The notes: generated by a model from the letters alone, not told the origin. DNA of 64,000 nucleotides from Streptomyces stelliscabiei (GCF_014873495.1 NZ_JADBGF010000001.1:7936001-8000000), one strand, 5' to 3'. Shown: positions 8,662 through 17,804, counted from the first letter of the stretch. Numbers and translations are program-made.

Positions 8662-8709
8662 GAGCTGCGGGTTGGTGGCGGCTCGCCGCGCAGTTCCCCG
8701 CGTCCCTGA
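8662..8709 (+). repeat. Dispersed intergenic repeat, copy 1 (core GCAGTTCCCCGCG)
   Basis: About 48 bases resembling 48133-48180 and more weakly 61059-61113; all contain CGCGCAGTTCCCCGCGCCCCTGA with few changes. This copy lies in the ngcE-ngcF gap, and together with GGGGAGCTGCGC at 8642-8653 it can form a long imperfect hairpin that may attenuate transcription into the permease genes. Confidence 0.65.
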
Positions 8710-8760
8710 CACCCGGGGGCGCGCCTTTCGTCTCATGGAAGCCGAGGCAGGGAAACGCCA

Positions 8761-9690
8761 ATGCGTAAAGGGCAGAACCGGTTCGTCGCGGGGTTTCTTC
8801 TCGTCCCCGTGGCGCTTTATCTGATCTTCGTGATCTGGCCGTACATCCAGACGTTCGGCTATTCGCTGACGGACTGGAAGGGACAGTCGCAGACGTTCTC
8901 CTTCATCGGCCTGGACAACTACACGGCGTTGTTCCAGGACGACATCTTCCTCCAGGCGATCTGGCACAACATCCTGTTCCTGGTGTTCATCCCGGTGATC
9001 ACCATCCTGCTCGCGCTGTTCTTCGCCTTCATGCTGAACGCGGGCGGGCGCGGCCGGGCCGGCGGGGTCTCGGGGGTCGCCGGGTCGGGGTTCTACAAGA
9101 TCGTCTACTTCTTCCCGCAGGTGCTGTCGCTGGCGATCCTCGCCGTGCTGTTCGGGGCCGTGTACCGCAGCGACAGCGGAGGCATGCTCAACGGCCTGCT
9201 GCTGAAGCTGGGGCTGGTCGACGAGAGCAGCCCCGTCGAATGGCTCAACGAGCCGAACTTCGTGCTGTGGGCGCTCATCCTGGTCGTCGTCTGGCACGGT
9301 GTCGGCTTCTACCTCGTGCTGTTCTCCGCCGCCATGCAGGCCATCCCGAGGGACATCTACGAGGCCGCGCTGATCGACGGCGCCGGCCGCGCCCACACCT
9401 TCTTCCGCATCACCCTGCCGCTGCTGTGGGACTCCGTGCAGACCGCCTGGGTCTACCTCGGCATCGCGGCGATGGACATGTTCATCCTGGTCTCCACCAT
9501 GACCGCGGGCGAGTACGGGGGCGGCCCCGACCACCACAGCGAGGTCATGGCGACCGTGATGATGCGGAACTTCCTGCTGTACGGCAGGAGCGGCTACGCC
9601 TGTGCGATGGGCGTCGTGATGCTGCTCCTCACCCTGATCGTGTCGGTGGTCATGCTGCGCGCCACCCGTCGCGAACGCGTCGAGTTCTGA
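8761..9690 (+). CDS. ngcF: ABC sugar permease, NgcF-like
   Basis: 309 residues, about six membrane helices, MalF-type inner-membrane subunit. The EAA loop that contacts the ATPase reads IYEAALIDGAGRAHTFFRI, near residues 199-217. The N-terminus LLVPVALYLIFVIWPYIQT is the usual first helix of sugar permease 1. It follows the binding-protein gene by 137 bases and precedes the second permease by 18 bases, so the three form one uptake system. The gap after ngcE contains a structured repeat, consistent with higher expression of the binding protein. ATG start; GAGGCAGGGAAACGCC just upstream serves as ribosome site. Confidence 0.88.
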   Translation: MRKGQNRFVAGFLLVPVALYLIFVIWPYIQTFGYSLTDWKGQSQTFSFIGLDNYTALFQDDIFLQAIWHNILFLVFIPVITILLALFFAFMLNAGGRGRAGGVSGVAGSGFYKIVYFFPQVLSLAILAVLFGAVYRSDSGGMLNGLLLKLGLVDESSPVEWLNEPNFVLWALILVVVWHGVGFYLVLFSAAMQAIPRDIYEAALIDGAGRAHTFFRITLPLLWDSVQTAWVYLGIAAMDMFILVSTMTAGEYGGGPDHHSEVMATVMMRNFLLYGRSGYACAMGVVMLLLTLIVSVVMLRATRRERVEF

Positions 9691-9708
9691 GCGGGAGAGA
9701 CGACAGAA

Positions 9709-10644
9709 GTGATGAGTGCACCCCTCAAGACCGCCTCGCGCGGCGACTCGGTCCCCACCGGCCCGACGGTGGACAAGGGCAGGACCGGCCCGGGCGACGA
9801 GCGCGGCGAAGGCGTCGTCCTGAACGTCTTCTCGCACGGCTTCCTCGCCCTGTGGGCCCTGCTGATCGTGCTGCCGCTGCTGTGGCTGGTGCTCAGCGCC
9901 TTCAAGACCGACGCGCAGATCGGCGGCTCGGCCTTCGGCTGGCCCGAGAACTGGTCCCTGGAGGTGTTCTCCCGTGCCTGGGACAAGGGCATCGGGGACT
10001 ACTTCGTCAACACGGTCATCGTGCTGGTCTTCTCCGTGCCCCTGACCATGCTGTTCGGGTCCATGGCCGCGTACGTCCTGGCCCGCTACCCCTTCACGGG
10101 CAACCGGCTGCTGTACTACTTCTTCGTCGCCGGGGCGATGTTCCCGGTCTTCCTCGCCCTGGTGCCGCTGTTCTTCATGGTCAAACGGCTGGACATGCTG
10201 AACACCTACCAGGGCCTGATCCTGGTGTACGTCGCCTACTCGCTGCCGTTCACGGTGTTCTTCATGCACGCGTTCTTCCGGACGCTGCCCACCGCGGTCT
10301 TCGAGGCGGCCATCCTGGACGGGGCCTCGCACACCCGGACGTTCTTCCAGGTCATGCTGCCGATGGCCAAGCCGGGGCTGATCAGTGTGGGGATCTTCAA
10401 CACCCTGGGCCAGTGGAACCAGTTCATCCTGCCCACGGTGCTCATGCAGCCGCAGAGCGGCGACGACCCGGAGCGGTACGTCCTCACCCAGGGCCTCATC
10501 CAGCTCCAGCAGCAGCAGGGCTACGCCTCCGACCTGCCCGTCCTCTTCGCCGGTGTCACCATCGCCATGATCCCGATGCTCGTGGTCTACCTCTCCTTCC
10601 AGCGCCAGGTGCAGGCGGGGCTCACCTCGGCCACCCTCAAGTAA
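9709..10644 (+). CDS. ngcG: ABC sugar permease, NgcG-like
   Basis: 311 residues, MalG-type second permease with a roughly 40-residue cytoplasmic N-terminal extension before the first membrane helix (FLALWALLIVLPLLWLVLSA). The EAA loop is FEAAILDGASHTRTFFQVM. GTG at 9709 is immediately followed by ATG at 9712; GGGAGAG at 9692-9698 fits either. It completes the NgcEFG importer, imports N-acetylated sugars by homology, and ends 189 bases before the ROK regulator gene. Confidence 0.88.
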   Translation: MMSAPLKTASRGDSVPTGPTVDKGRTGPGDERGEGVVLNVFSHGFLALWALLIVLPLLWLVLSAFKTDAQIGGSAFGWPENWSLEVFSRAWDKGIGDYFVNTVIVLVFSVPLTMLFGSMAAYVLARYPFTGNRLLYYFFVAGAMFPVFLALVPLFFMVKRLDMLNTYQGLILVYVAYSLPFTVFFMHAFFRTLPTAVFEAAILDGASHTRTFFQVMLPMAKPGLISVGIFNTLGQWNQFILPTVLMQPQSGDDPERYVLTQGLIQLQQQQGYASDLPVLFAGVTIAMIPMLVVYLSFQRQVQAGLTSATLK

Positions 10645-10672
10645 CCCGTTCCGGGACCTCAAGTAGCCGCAG

Positions 10673-10692
10673 AGTGACATTTAGTGGTCACT
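10673..10692. promoter_or_regulatory. Inverted repeat upstream of rok7B7
   Basis: AGTGAC and GTCACT separated by 8 bases. A second weaker dyad, TCAC-N9-GTGA, lies nearer the gene at about 10753-10769. Either could mediate autoregulation. Confidence 0.4.
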
Positions 10693-10833
10693 CGGCGGTC
10701 CCAGTTTCCCTCAAGGACTTGACTGCGGTAACCCGTTCAGCGGAGCTTGGAGTTCACAACTTGTAAGTGACCCGGGTTCCGTGGCTGTGGCCTGGGTCAC
10801 GGGCGGCGTGCGGGCCGTCCGTCTGGGACGGGA

Positions 10834-12045
10834 GTGGATGAGTCGATGGAGACTCCGGGGTCGCAGTCGTCGCTGCACCGAGCAAATCTCGAACGCGTCG
10901 TCCGGGCGGTGCGGCTCGCCGGGTCGCTGACCCAGGCGGAGATCGCCAGGACGACCGGTCTGTCCGCCGCCACGGTCTCCAACATCGTGCGGGAGCTGAA
11001 GGACGGCGGAACCGTCGAGGTCACGCCCACGTCGGCCGGTGGCCGGCGGGCGCGCGCGGTCTCGCTCAGCGGGGACGCCGGGATCGTGATCGGCGTGGAC
11101 TTCGGGCACACCCATTTGCGCGTCGCGATAGGGAACCTCGCCCATCAGGTGCTCGCCGAGGAGGCTGAGCCGCTGGACGTGGACGCCTCCTCGACGCAGG
11201 GCTTCGACCGGGCGGAACAGCTGGTCACCCGGTTGGTCGAGGCCATCGGGGTGGATCGCGCGAAGATCGCCGGCGTGGGCCTCGGCGTGCCCGGTCCGAT
11301 CGACGTGGAGTCCGGTTCGCTCGGCTCCACGGCCATCCTGCCGGGCTGGACCGGCACCAAGCCCGCCGCCGAGATGCGCGACCGGCTCGGTGTGACCGTG
11401 CACGTGGACAACGACGCCAACCTCGGCGCCCTCGGTGAGCTGGTCTGGGGCAGCGGCCGGGGGGTGCGGGACCTGGCGTACATCAAGGTGTCCAGCGGCG
11501 TGGGGGCCGGACTGGTGATCGATGGCAAGATCTACAGGGGTCCGGGTGGCACAGCGGGAGAAATCGGGCATATTACTCTTGATGAATCCGGCCCGGTCTG
11601 CCGCTGCGGCAACCGTGGCTGCCTGGAGACCTTCGCGGCCGCGCGCTATGTGCTGCCGCTGCTCCAGTCCAGCCATGGCACCGACCTGACCATGGAAGGG
11701 GTCGTACGGTTGGCGAGGGACGGGGATCCGGGCTGCCGTCGGGTGATCGCCGACGTCGGCCGACACATCGGAAGTGGAGTCGCCAATCTCTGCAACCTGT
11801 TGAACCCGAGCCGCGTGGTCCTCGGTGGCGATCTCGCCGAGGCCGGAGAGCTGGTTCTCGGACCCATAAGGGAGTCGGTCGGCCGGTACGCGATCCCGAG
11901 TGCCGCACGTCAACTCTCGGTGTTGCCAGGGGCACTTGGCGGCCGAGCCGAGGTCCTCGGGGCCCTGGCCCTGGCCCTCAGCGAGATGGGTGATTCGACC
12001 CTTTTGGACGGTACCCTCTCCGCAGCGACCCCTGTCTTCACTTAG
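10834..12045 (+). CDS. rok7B7: ROK-family transcriptional regulator Rok7B7
   Basis: 403 residues. N-terminal winged helix-turn-helix (about 22-70; LTQAEIARTTGLSAATVSNIV), then a two-lobed ROK sugar-kinase-like domain with the phosphate-loop region IVIGVDFGHTHLRVAIG and the zinc motif CRCGNRGCLE. ROK regulators bind sugars or sugar phosphates and repress or activate uptake genes. The location directly between an NgcEFG-type importer and xylFGH is that of S. coelicolor rok7B7, which is known to affect xylose uptake, carbon catabolite repression and antibiotic production. GTG at 10834 or ATG at 10846 can start; the GGGAG at about 10830 fits 10846 better. Same strand as xylFGH, with a 124-base gap that carries a promoter-type region. 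Confidence 0.88.
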   Translation: MDESMETPGSQSSLHRANLERVVRAVRLAGSLTQAEIARTTGLSAATVSNIVRELKDGGTVEVTPTSAGGRRARAVSLSGDAGIVIGVDFGHTHLRVAIGNLAHQVLAEEAEPLDVDASSTQGFDRAEQLVTRLVEAIGVDRAKIAGVGLGVPGPIDVESGSLGSTAILPGWTGTKPAAEMRDRLGVTVHVDNDANLGALGELVWGSGRGVRDLAYIKVSSGVGAGLVIDGKIYRGPGGTAGEIGHITLDESGPVCRCGNRGCLETFAAARYVLPLLQSSHGTDLTMEGVVRLARDGDPGCRRVIADVGRHIGSGVANLCNLLNPSRVVLGGDLAEAGELVLGPIRESVGRYAIPSAARQLSVLPGALGGRAEVLGALALALSEMGDSTLLDGTLSAATPVFT

Positions 12046-12079
12046 AGAACGAAACACGCCGTTGCCAACCCGTTAAGGA

Positions 12080-12092
12080 TTTACTTCTTGAC
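12080..12092 (+). promoter_or_regulatory. Rok7B7-type binding motif before xylF
   Basis: TTTACTTCTTGAC fits all 13 positions of the Rok7B7 consensus TTKAMKHSTTSAV as I remember it from the S. coelicolor literature. It sits 78 bases upstream of the xylF start. Confidence 0.6.
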
Positions 12093-12169
12093 GTCGCACG
12101 TGTGGCCGAGTTGACTTCCAGCCACCTCGGCCGCAGTGCTGCGGCCCGTGTCAGGGAGGCACAACCCAA

Positions 12170-13273
12170 ATGAACGCAACGATGCGTAGAGTCGCGATCG
12201 GCGCCACCGCGATCTCGCTGGCGCTGTCCGTGGCCGCCTGTGGCAAGGCCGGCGACGACAAGGACTCGGACGGCGGCAGCGACAGCGGCTCGGGCAACAA
12301 GACCATCGGTCTGCTCCTGCCCGACAACGTCACCGCGCGCTACGAGAAGTTCGACCGGCCGTACTTCGAGGACAAGGTCAAGGAGCTGTGCTCCGACTGC
12401 AAGGTCGAGTACGCGAACGCCGCCGCGGACCCCACCAAGCAGGCTCAGCAGATGAGCACCATGGTGACCAAGGGCGTCAAGGTCATCGTCGTCTCCGCCC
12501 AGGACTCCGCCGCCATCAAGTCCTCCATCCAGTCCGCGGTGGACAAGGGCGTCAAGGTCGTCGCCTACGACCGTCTCGCGCAGGGCCCGGTCTCGGCCTA
12601 CGTCTCCTTCGACAACGTCAAGGTCGGTGAGCTGCAGGGCCAGGCCCTCCTCGACGCCCTCGGCGACAAGGCCACGCCCAAGGCCAAGGTCGTCATGATC
12701 AACGGCGACGACGCCGACCCGAACGCCGGTCAGTTCAAGGAGGGCGCGCACAAGGCCCTCGACGGCAAGGTCGACATCGCCTACGAGCAGTCCGGCCTGT
12801 GGAAGGACACCGTCGCCGCCCAGAAGATGTCCGCGGCGATCACCCAGCTGGGCGCCAAGAACATCGCGGGCGTCTACGCCGCCAACGACGGCATGGCCGG
12901 TGGCATCGCCAACACCCTCAAGGGTGCGAAGATCAGCGGCATCCCGCTGACCGGTCAGGACGCCGAGCTGGCCGCCATCCAGCGGCTCGTGGCCGGTACC
13001 CAGTCCTCCACGGTCTACAAGGCCTACAAGCCGGAGGCCGACACCGCCGCCGAGCTGGCGGTCAACCTGCTGAACGGCAAGGACATCAAGTCCCTGGCCG
13101 ACACCGAGGTCACCAGCGGCTCCGGCGACAAGGTCCAGGCGAAGCTCCTGGTCCCGGTCTCCGTCACCAAGGAGAACATCAAGGACACGGTGGTGAAGGA
13201 CGGCCTGTACACGGTCGCCGACATCTGCACCCCGGAGTACGCCAAGGCGTGCAAGTCCGCCGGCCTGGAGTAG
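12170..13273 (+). CDS. xylF: Xylose-binding lipoprotein XylF
   Basis: 367 residues. Signal peptide with lipobox LSVAAC (Cys24) and a Gly/Ser/Asp-rich linker precede a type 4 periplasmic-binding (ribose/xylose) fold, with recognisable stretches KVIVVSAQDSAAIKSSI, KVVAYDRLAQGP and VYAANDGMAGGI. It binds xylose outside the membrane for import by XylG and XylH. GGGAGG 13 bases upstream of the ATG. Expression is probably controlled by the adjacent Rok7B7 through the motif at 12080-12092. The long, heavily structured gap to xylG suggests partial termination so that the binding protein is made in excess. Confidence 0.92.
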   Translation: MNATMRRVAIGATAISLALSVAACGKAGDDKDSDGGSDSGSGNKTIGLLLPDNVTARYEKFDRPYFEDKVKELCSDCKVEYANAAADPTKQAQQMSTMVTKGVKVIVVSAQDSAAIKSSIQSAVDKGVKVVAYDRLAQGPVSAYVSFDNVKVGELQGQALLDALGDKATPKAKVVMINGDDADPNAGQFKEGAHKALDGKVDIAYEQSGLWKDTVAAQKMSAAITQLGAKNIAGVYAANDGMAGGIANTLKGAKISGIPLTGQDAELAAIQRLVAGTQSSTVYKAYKPEADTAAELAVNLLNGKDIKSLADTEVTSGSGDKVQAKLLVPVSVTKENIKDTVVKDGLYTVADICTPEYAKACKSAGLE

Positions 13274-13295
13274 TCGCTCCGGCCCACTGAGCCTG

Positions 13296-13342
13296 TCCGG
13301 CGCCCGCCCCACCCATACCCCGCTTCCGGGGCGGGCGCCGGA
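13296..13342 (+). terminator. Hairpin in the xylF-xylG gap (attenuating terminator)
   Basis: Perfect 15-bp arms (13296-13310 and 13328-13342). Two more hairpins follow: CCGCCG/CGGCGG at about 13351-13368 and GGGCCCC/GGGGCCC at 13404-13424. Strong structure inside an operon suggests attenuation after xylF or protection of the xylF mRNA 3' end. Confidence 0.75.
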
Positions 13343-13492
13343 CGGAACCGCCGCCGAAAGAGCGGCGGCCACTCGCATGTTCACCTTGTAAGCCTTGTGC
13401 GAGGGCCCCCGTCGACGGGGCCCGCACATTCCTCCGCGCCTGGTTCCCAGCGCGGCATCCCCGCCGGTCAGGCGGCGAAGGAGATGGTTCAC

Positions 13493-14275
13493 GTGTCCGC
13501 TACGCCCGTGCTGGCGTTGCGCGGAGTCTCCAAGCGATTCGGTGCGGTTCAGGCCCTCACCGACGTCGAGCTGGAGGTCCACGCCGGAGAAGTGGTCGCC
13601 CTGGTGGGCGACAACGGCGCAGGAAAGTCCACCCTGGTCAAGACGATCGCGGGTGTCCACCCCATCGATGAGGGCGTCATCGAGTGGCAGGGTGAGCCGG
13701 TCAGGATCAACAAGCCGCACGACGCCCAGGGACTCGGCGTCGCGACGGTCTACCAGGACCTCGCGCTCTGCGACAACCTCGATGTCGTCGGCAACCTCTA
13801 CCTCGGGCGCGAGCTGCTGCACCGCGGCGTCATCGACGAGGTGTCGATGGAGAAGAACTCCCGCGAACTGCTGTCCACGCTCTCGATCCGCATCCCGAGC
13901 GTCCGCATCCCGATCGCGAGCCTCTCCGGCGGTCAGCGTCAGGTCGTCGCCATCGCCCGCGCCCTCATCGGCGACCCCAAGCTCGTCATCCTGGACGAGC
14001 CCACGGCCGCCCTCGGTGTCGAGCAGACCGCGCAGGTCCTCGACCTGGTCGAGCGGCTGCGCGAGCGCGACCTCGCCGTCATCCTCATCAGCCACAACAT
14101 GGCCGATGTGAAGGCGGTCGCGGACACCGTCGCCGTCCTGCGCCTGGGCAAGAACAACGGCTCCTTCTCCGTGAAGGACACCAGCCACGAAGAGATCATC
14201 GCCGCGATCACGGGAGCCACGGACAACGCCGTGACCCGTCGTGCGGGGCGGCGCACCACGGAGGCGGCAAAGTGA
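13493..14275 (+). CDS. xylG: Xylose ABC transporter ATPase XylG
   Basis: 260 residues, a single nucleotide-binding domain. Walker A is GDNGAGKST (39-47), signature LSGGQRQVVAIARAL, Walker B LVILDEPTAAL, and switch His in LISHNM. It energises import of xylose bound by XylF. GTG at 13493 is chosen because AAGGAG ends 8 bases before it; the ATG at 13484 would abut the ribosome site. The last four bases overlap the xylH start (GTGA), indicating translational coupling. Unlike RbsA it has only one ATPase domain, as is usual in this xyl operon. Confidence 0.92.
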   Translation: MSATPVLALRGVSKRFGAVQALTDVELEVHAGEVVALVGDNGAGKSTLVKTIAGVHPIDEGVIEWQGEPVRINKPHDAQGLGVATVYQDLALCDNLDVVGNLYLGRELLHRGVIDEVSMEKNSRELLSTLSIRIPSVRIPIASLSGGQRQVVAIARALIGDPKLVILDEPTAALGVEQTAQVLDLVERLRERDLAVILISHNMADVKAVADTVAVLRLGKNNGSFSVKDTSHEEIIAAITGATDNAVTRRAGRRTTEAAK

Positions 14276-15594
14276 GCGACACGTCCAAGACCCCCGTGAA
14301 GAGTGATTCCGTGCAGGGCCAGACCACGGTCGCGCCCGCCGACGACCCCACGGCCGCGCCGGTCTCCGTCGTCGACCCGCGCCTGCTGGTCCGCGAAGAG
14401 GGCCTCAAGGGCTACGTCACCGAGTTCAAGCGCAAGGTGAAGGGCGGCGAGCTGGGCTCGCTGCCGGTGGTCATCGGTCTGATCGTCATCTGGACGATCT
14501 TCCAGCTCCAGAACGACCGCTTCCTGAGCGCCGACAACCTCTCGAACATCAGCTACTTCCTCTCGGCCACCGGCATGCTCGCCATCGGCCTGGTGTTCGT
14601 GCTGCTGCTCGGCGAGATCGACCTGTCCGTGGGCTCCGTCAGCGGTCTGGCCTCCACCCTGTTCGCCGTGTTCGCGGTGACCCACGGTGTGAACGCCTGG
14701 CTGTCACTGGTCCTCGCGATCATCACCGGTGTCGCCATCGGCGCGCTGCAGGGATGGTTCTTCGCCAGGATCGGGGTGCCGGCGTTCGTCGTCACCCTGG
14801 CCGGCTTCCTCGGCTGGAACGGCCTGATGCTGTGGCTGCTGGGCGACAGCGGCACGATCAACATCCCGTCCGACACGGGTCCGGTCCACCTGCTCGGCCA
14901 GAGTTCCTTCTTCATGGACCAGGCCATCATCGGCGCGTACATCCTGGCCGGTGTCGCCGTCGTCCTCTCCCTCGTCGGCAACCTCAACGAGCAGCGCCGC
15001 CGCCGGGCGGCGGGCGTGCCGTTCCGGCCGACCAGCGAGATCCTGCTGCGGGTCGGCGCCCTCGCCGTCGCGTCCTTCGTCGCCGCCGCGGTGCTCAACG
15101 ACGCCTCCGGTGTCTCCAACGCGCTGGTGATCTTCCTCGTGGCGCTGGTGATCGTGGACTTCGTGCTGCGTCGTACGACCTACGGCCGCAAGGTGTTCGC
15201 GGTCGGCGGTGGCATCGAGGCCGCCCGCCGTGCCGGTATCAACGTGCCGATGATCCGGATCTCCGTGTTCGCCATCTCGGGTGGCTTCGCGGCGGTCGGC
15301 GGCATGTTCTTCGCCGGTCAGACCGCGAGCGCGACGCTGTCCGCCGGTGGCGGCAACACGCTGATGCTCGCGATCGCCGCGGCGGTCATCGGCGGCACCA
15401 GCCTCTTCGGCGGCCGGGGTTCGGTCTGGTCGGCGCTCCTCGGCATGCTGGTGATCCAGTCGATCCAGACCGGTCTCGACCTGCTGAACATGAACACCTC
15501 GATCCAGTACATGATCACGGGTGCGGTTCTGCTGGGTGCGGTCGTCATCGACTCCGTCAGCCGTAAGAGCCAGAAGGCGGCCGGTCGCGCGTAG
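14272..15594 (+). CDS. xylH: Xylose ABC transporter permease XylH
   Basis: 440 residues, inner-membrane permease of the ribose/xylose type. A hydrophilic N-terminus of about 60 residues precedes some 10-12 membrane helices; the signature region reads GEIDLSVGSVSGLAS and later TYGRKVFAVGGGIEAARRAGIN, both typical of this family. GTG start overlaps xylG by four bases. A strong terminator follows 34 bases after the stop, ending the xylFGH operon. Xylose import also feeds the pentose phosphate route and carbon control through Rok7B7. Confidence 0.92.
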   Translation: MSDTSKTPVKSDSVQGQTTVAPADDPTAAPVSVVDPRLLVREEGLKGYVTEFKRKVKGGELGSLPVVIGLIVIWTIFQLQNDRFLSADNLSNISYFLSATGMLAIGLVFVLLLGEIDLSVGSVSGLASTLFAVFAVTHGVNAWLSLVLAIITGVAIGALQGWFFARIGVPAFVVTLAGFLGWNGLMLWLLGDSGTINIPSDTGPVHLLGQSSFFMDQAIIGAYILAGVAVVLSLVGNLNEQRRRRAAGVPFRPTSEILLRVGALAVASFVAAAVLNDASGVSNALVIFLVALVIVDFVLRRTTYGRKVFAVGGGIEAARRAGINVPMIRISVFAISGGFAAVGGMFFAGQTASATLSAGGGNTLMLAIAAAVIGGTSLFGGRGSVWSALLGMLVIQSIQTGLDLLNMNTSIQYMITGAVLLGAVVIDSVSRKSQKAAGRA

Positions 15595-15627
15595 CGGCCC
15601 TCGACGCCTCACGCCCTCTCAGGGCGC

Positions 15628-15664
15628 GGAAGTGCCCGGTGCCTTCGAGGCGCCGGGCACTTCC
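15628..15664. terminator. Terminator of xylFGH
   Basis: 12-bp perfect arms (15628-15639, 15653-15664) extended inside by GCC/GGC; small TTCGA loop. Confidence 0.85.
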
Positions 15665-15824
15665 GCTTGTTCTCGGACGTTTCGTACGGGTACGTCCGCG
15701 CAGGATGGTTTACGCCGTTCGCGTGACGTAGCAGGCGACCGCCCGGCCGTCGGCCGTCCGCGCGGAAGATTAGACTTCGACGAGCCCGGTAACGCTCGAA
15801 CAGCACTATCGCAAGGAGGCACGG

Positions 15825-17744
15825 GTGCCGCTGCTGACCCGCATCAGGGGACCGCGCGATCTGGACCGGCTCAGTCTGGAGGAGTTGGACCAGCTGGCGG
15901 AGGAGATCCGGACCTTCCTCGTGGAGGCGGTGTCGAAGACCGGCGGTCACCTCGGCCCGAACCTCGGCGTGGTCGAGCTCACCATCGCGATGCACCGTGT
16001 CTTCGACTCGCCCCGCGACAAGGTGCTCTGGGACACGGGACACCAGTCCTACGTCCACAAGCTCCTCACCGGTCGTCAGGACTTCTCCCGGCTGAAGATG
16101 AAGGGCGGCCTGTCCGGCTACCCCTCGCAGGCCGAGTCCGAGCACGACGTCATCGAGAACAGCCACGCCTCCACGGTGCTCGGCTGGGCCGACGGCCTCG
16201 CCAAGGCCAACCAGGTGCTCAAACGCGACGACCACGTGGTCGCGGTCATCGGCGACGGCGCGCTCACCGGCGGCATGGCCTGGGAGGCGCTCAACAACAT
16301 CGCCGACGCCAAGGACCGCCCGCTGGTCATCGTCGTCAACGACAACGAGCGCTCGTACGCGCCCACCATCGGCGGCCTCGCCAACCACCTGGCCACCCTG
16401 CGGACCACCGACGGCTACGAGCGGTTCCTGGCCCGCGGCAAGGACCTGCTGGAGCGCACGCCCGTCGTCGGCCGCCCCCTCTACGAGACGCTGCACGGCG
16501 CCAAGAAGGGGCTGAAGGACTTCATCGCCCCGCAGGGCATGTTCGAGGACCTGGGTCTGAAGTACGTCGGCCCGATCGACGGGCACGACATCGAGGCCCT
16601 GGAGTCCGCGCTCGCCCGCGCCAAGCGCTTCGGCGGGCCGGTCATCGTGCACTGCCTCACCGAGAAGGGCCGCGGCTACCAGCCCGCCCTCCAGGACGAG
16701 GCGGACCGCTTCCACGCCGTCGGCAAGATCCACCCGGACACGGGTCTGCCGATCGCCTCCTCCGGCGCCGACTGGACCTCCGTCTTCGGCGAGGAGATGG
16801 TGAAGCTCGGCAAGGAGCGCGAGGACATCGTCGCCATCACGGCGGCCATGCTCCAGCCGGTCGGCCTCGACAAGTTCGCCAAGGCCTTCCCCGAGCGCGT
16901 GTACGACGTCGGCATCGCCGAGCAGCACGGCGCGGTGTCCGCGGCGGGCCTCGCGACGGGCGGCCTGCACCCCGTCTTCGCCGTCTACGCCACCTTCCTC
17001 AACCGTGCCTTCGACCAGGTCCTGATGGACGTCGCCCTCCACCGGTGCGGGGTGACCTTCGTCCTGGACCGGGCCGGCGTCACCGGCACCGACGGGGCCT
17101 CGCACAACGGCATGTGGGACATGTCGATCCTCCAGGTCGTGCCGGGGCTCAGGCTCGCCGCGCCGCGCGACGCCGACCAGGTCCGCGCCCAGCTCCGCGA
17201 GGCCGTCGAGGTCACGGACGCGCCGACCGTGGTGCGCTTCTCCAAGGGCGCCGTCGGCCCCGCCGTCCCGGCCCTGCGCCGTGTCGGCGGCATGGACGTG
17301 CTGCGCGAGCCGGGCACCGACACCCCGGACGTGCTCCTCGTCTCCGTCGGCGCCCTCGCGCCGATGTGCCTGGAGATCGCCGGTCTGCTCGACAAGCAGG
17401 GCATCACCACGACCGTCGTCGACCCGCGCTGGGTCAAGCCGGTCGACGAGCACATGGCGCCCCTCGCGGACAAGCACCGCGTGGTCGTCACCGTCGAGGA
17501 CAACTCCCGCGTCGGCGGCGTCGGCTCGGCCGTCGCCCAGGCGCTGCGCGACGCCGGCGTGGACATCCCGCTGCGCGACTTCGGCATCCCGCCGCGCTTC
17601 CTCGACCACGCCACCCGCGCCGAGGTCCTGGCCGAGATCGGGCTCACCGCGCCCGACATCGCCCGCCAGGTCACCGGCCTGGTCTCCAAGATCGACGGGC
17701 GGTTCGGCGACACCACGGCGGAGGTGGAACCCGCCCGCGACTGA
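15825..17744 (+). CDS. dxs: 1-deoxy-D-xylulose-5-phosphate synthase
   Basis: 639 residues, cytoplasmic. Condenses pyruvate and glyceraldehyde 3-phosphate, with thiamine diphosphate, in the first step of the MEP isoprenoid pathway. The TPP-binding stretch runs GDGALTGGMAWEALNNI to VVNDNERSYAPTIGG, the pyrimidine-binding domain has DVGIAEQHGAVSAAG, and the C-terminal transketolase domain is complete. GTG start follows AAGGAGG at 15813-15819. Monocistronic, between two terminators. The neighbouring xylose importer does not directly supply its substrates. Streptomyces often carry a second dxs. Confidence 0.95.
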   Translation: MPLLTRIRGPRDLDRLSLEELDQLAEEIRTFLVEAVSKTGGHLGPNLGVVELTIAMHRVFDSPRDKVLWDTGHQSYVHKLLTGRQDFSRLKMKGGLSGYPSQAESEHDVIENSHASTVLGWADGLAKANQVLKRDDHVVAVIGDGALTGGMAWEALNNIADAKDRPLVIVVNDNERSYAPTIGGLANHLATLRTTDGYERFLARGKDLLERTPVVGRPLYETLHGAKKGLKDFIAPQGMFEDLGLKYVGPIDGHDIEALESALARAKRFGGPVIVHCLTEKGRGYQPALQDEADRFHAVGKIHPDTGLPIASSGADWTSVFGEEMVKLGKEREDIVAITAAMLQPVGLDKFAKAFPERVYDVGIAEQHGAVSAAGLATGGLHPVFAVYATFLNRAFDQVLMDVALHRCGVTFVLDRAGVTGTDGASHNGMWDMSILQVVPGLRLAAPRDADQVRAQLREAVEVTDAPTVVRFSKGAVGPAVPALRRVGGMDVLREPGTDTPDVLLVSVGALAPMCLEIAGLLDKQGITTTVVDPRWVKPVDEHMAPLADKHRVVVTVEDNSRVGGVGSAVAQALRDAGVDIPLRDFGIPPRFLDHATRAEVLAEIGLTAPDIARQVTGLVSKIDGRFGDTTAEVEPARD

Positions 17745-17764
17745 TCGGTCCGGTTGGGCCGTCC

Positions 17765-17804
17765 GGGCCGGTCCCACCATTCTTTACGGTGGTGAGACCG
17801 GCCC
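17765..17804. terminator. Terminator downstream of dxs
   Basis: GGGCCGGTC (17765-17773) pairs with GACCGGCCC (17796-17804), with an inner ACCA/TGGT extension. Confidence 0.8.
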
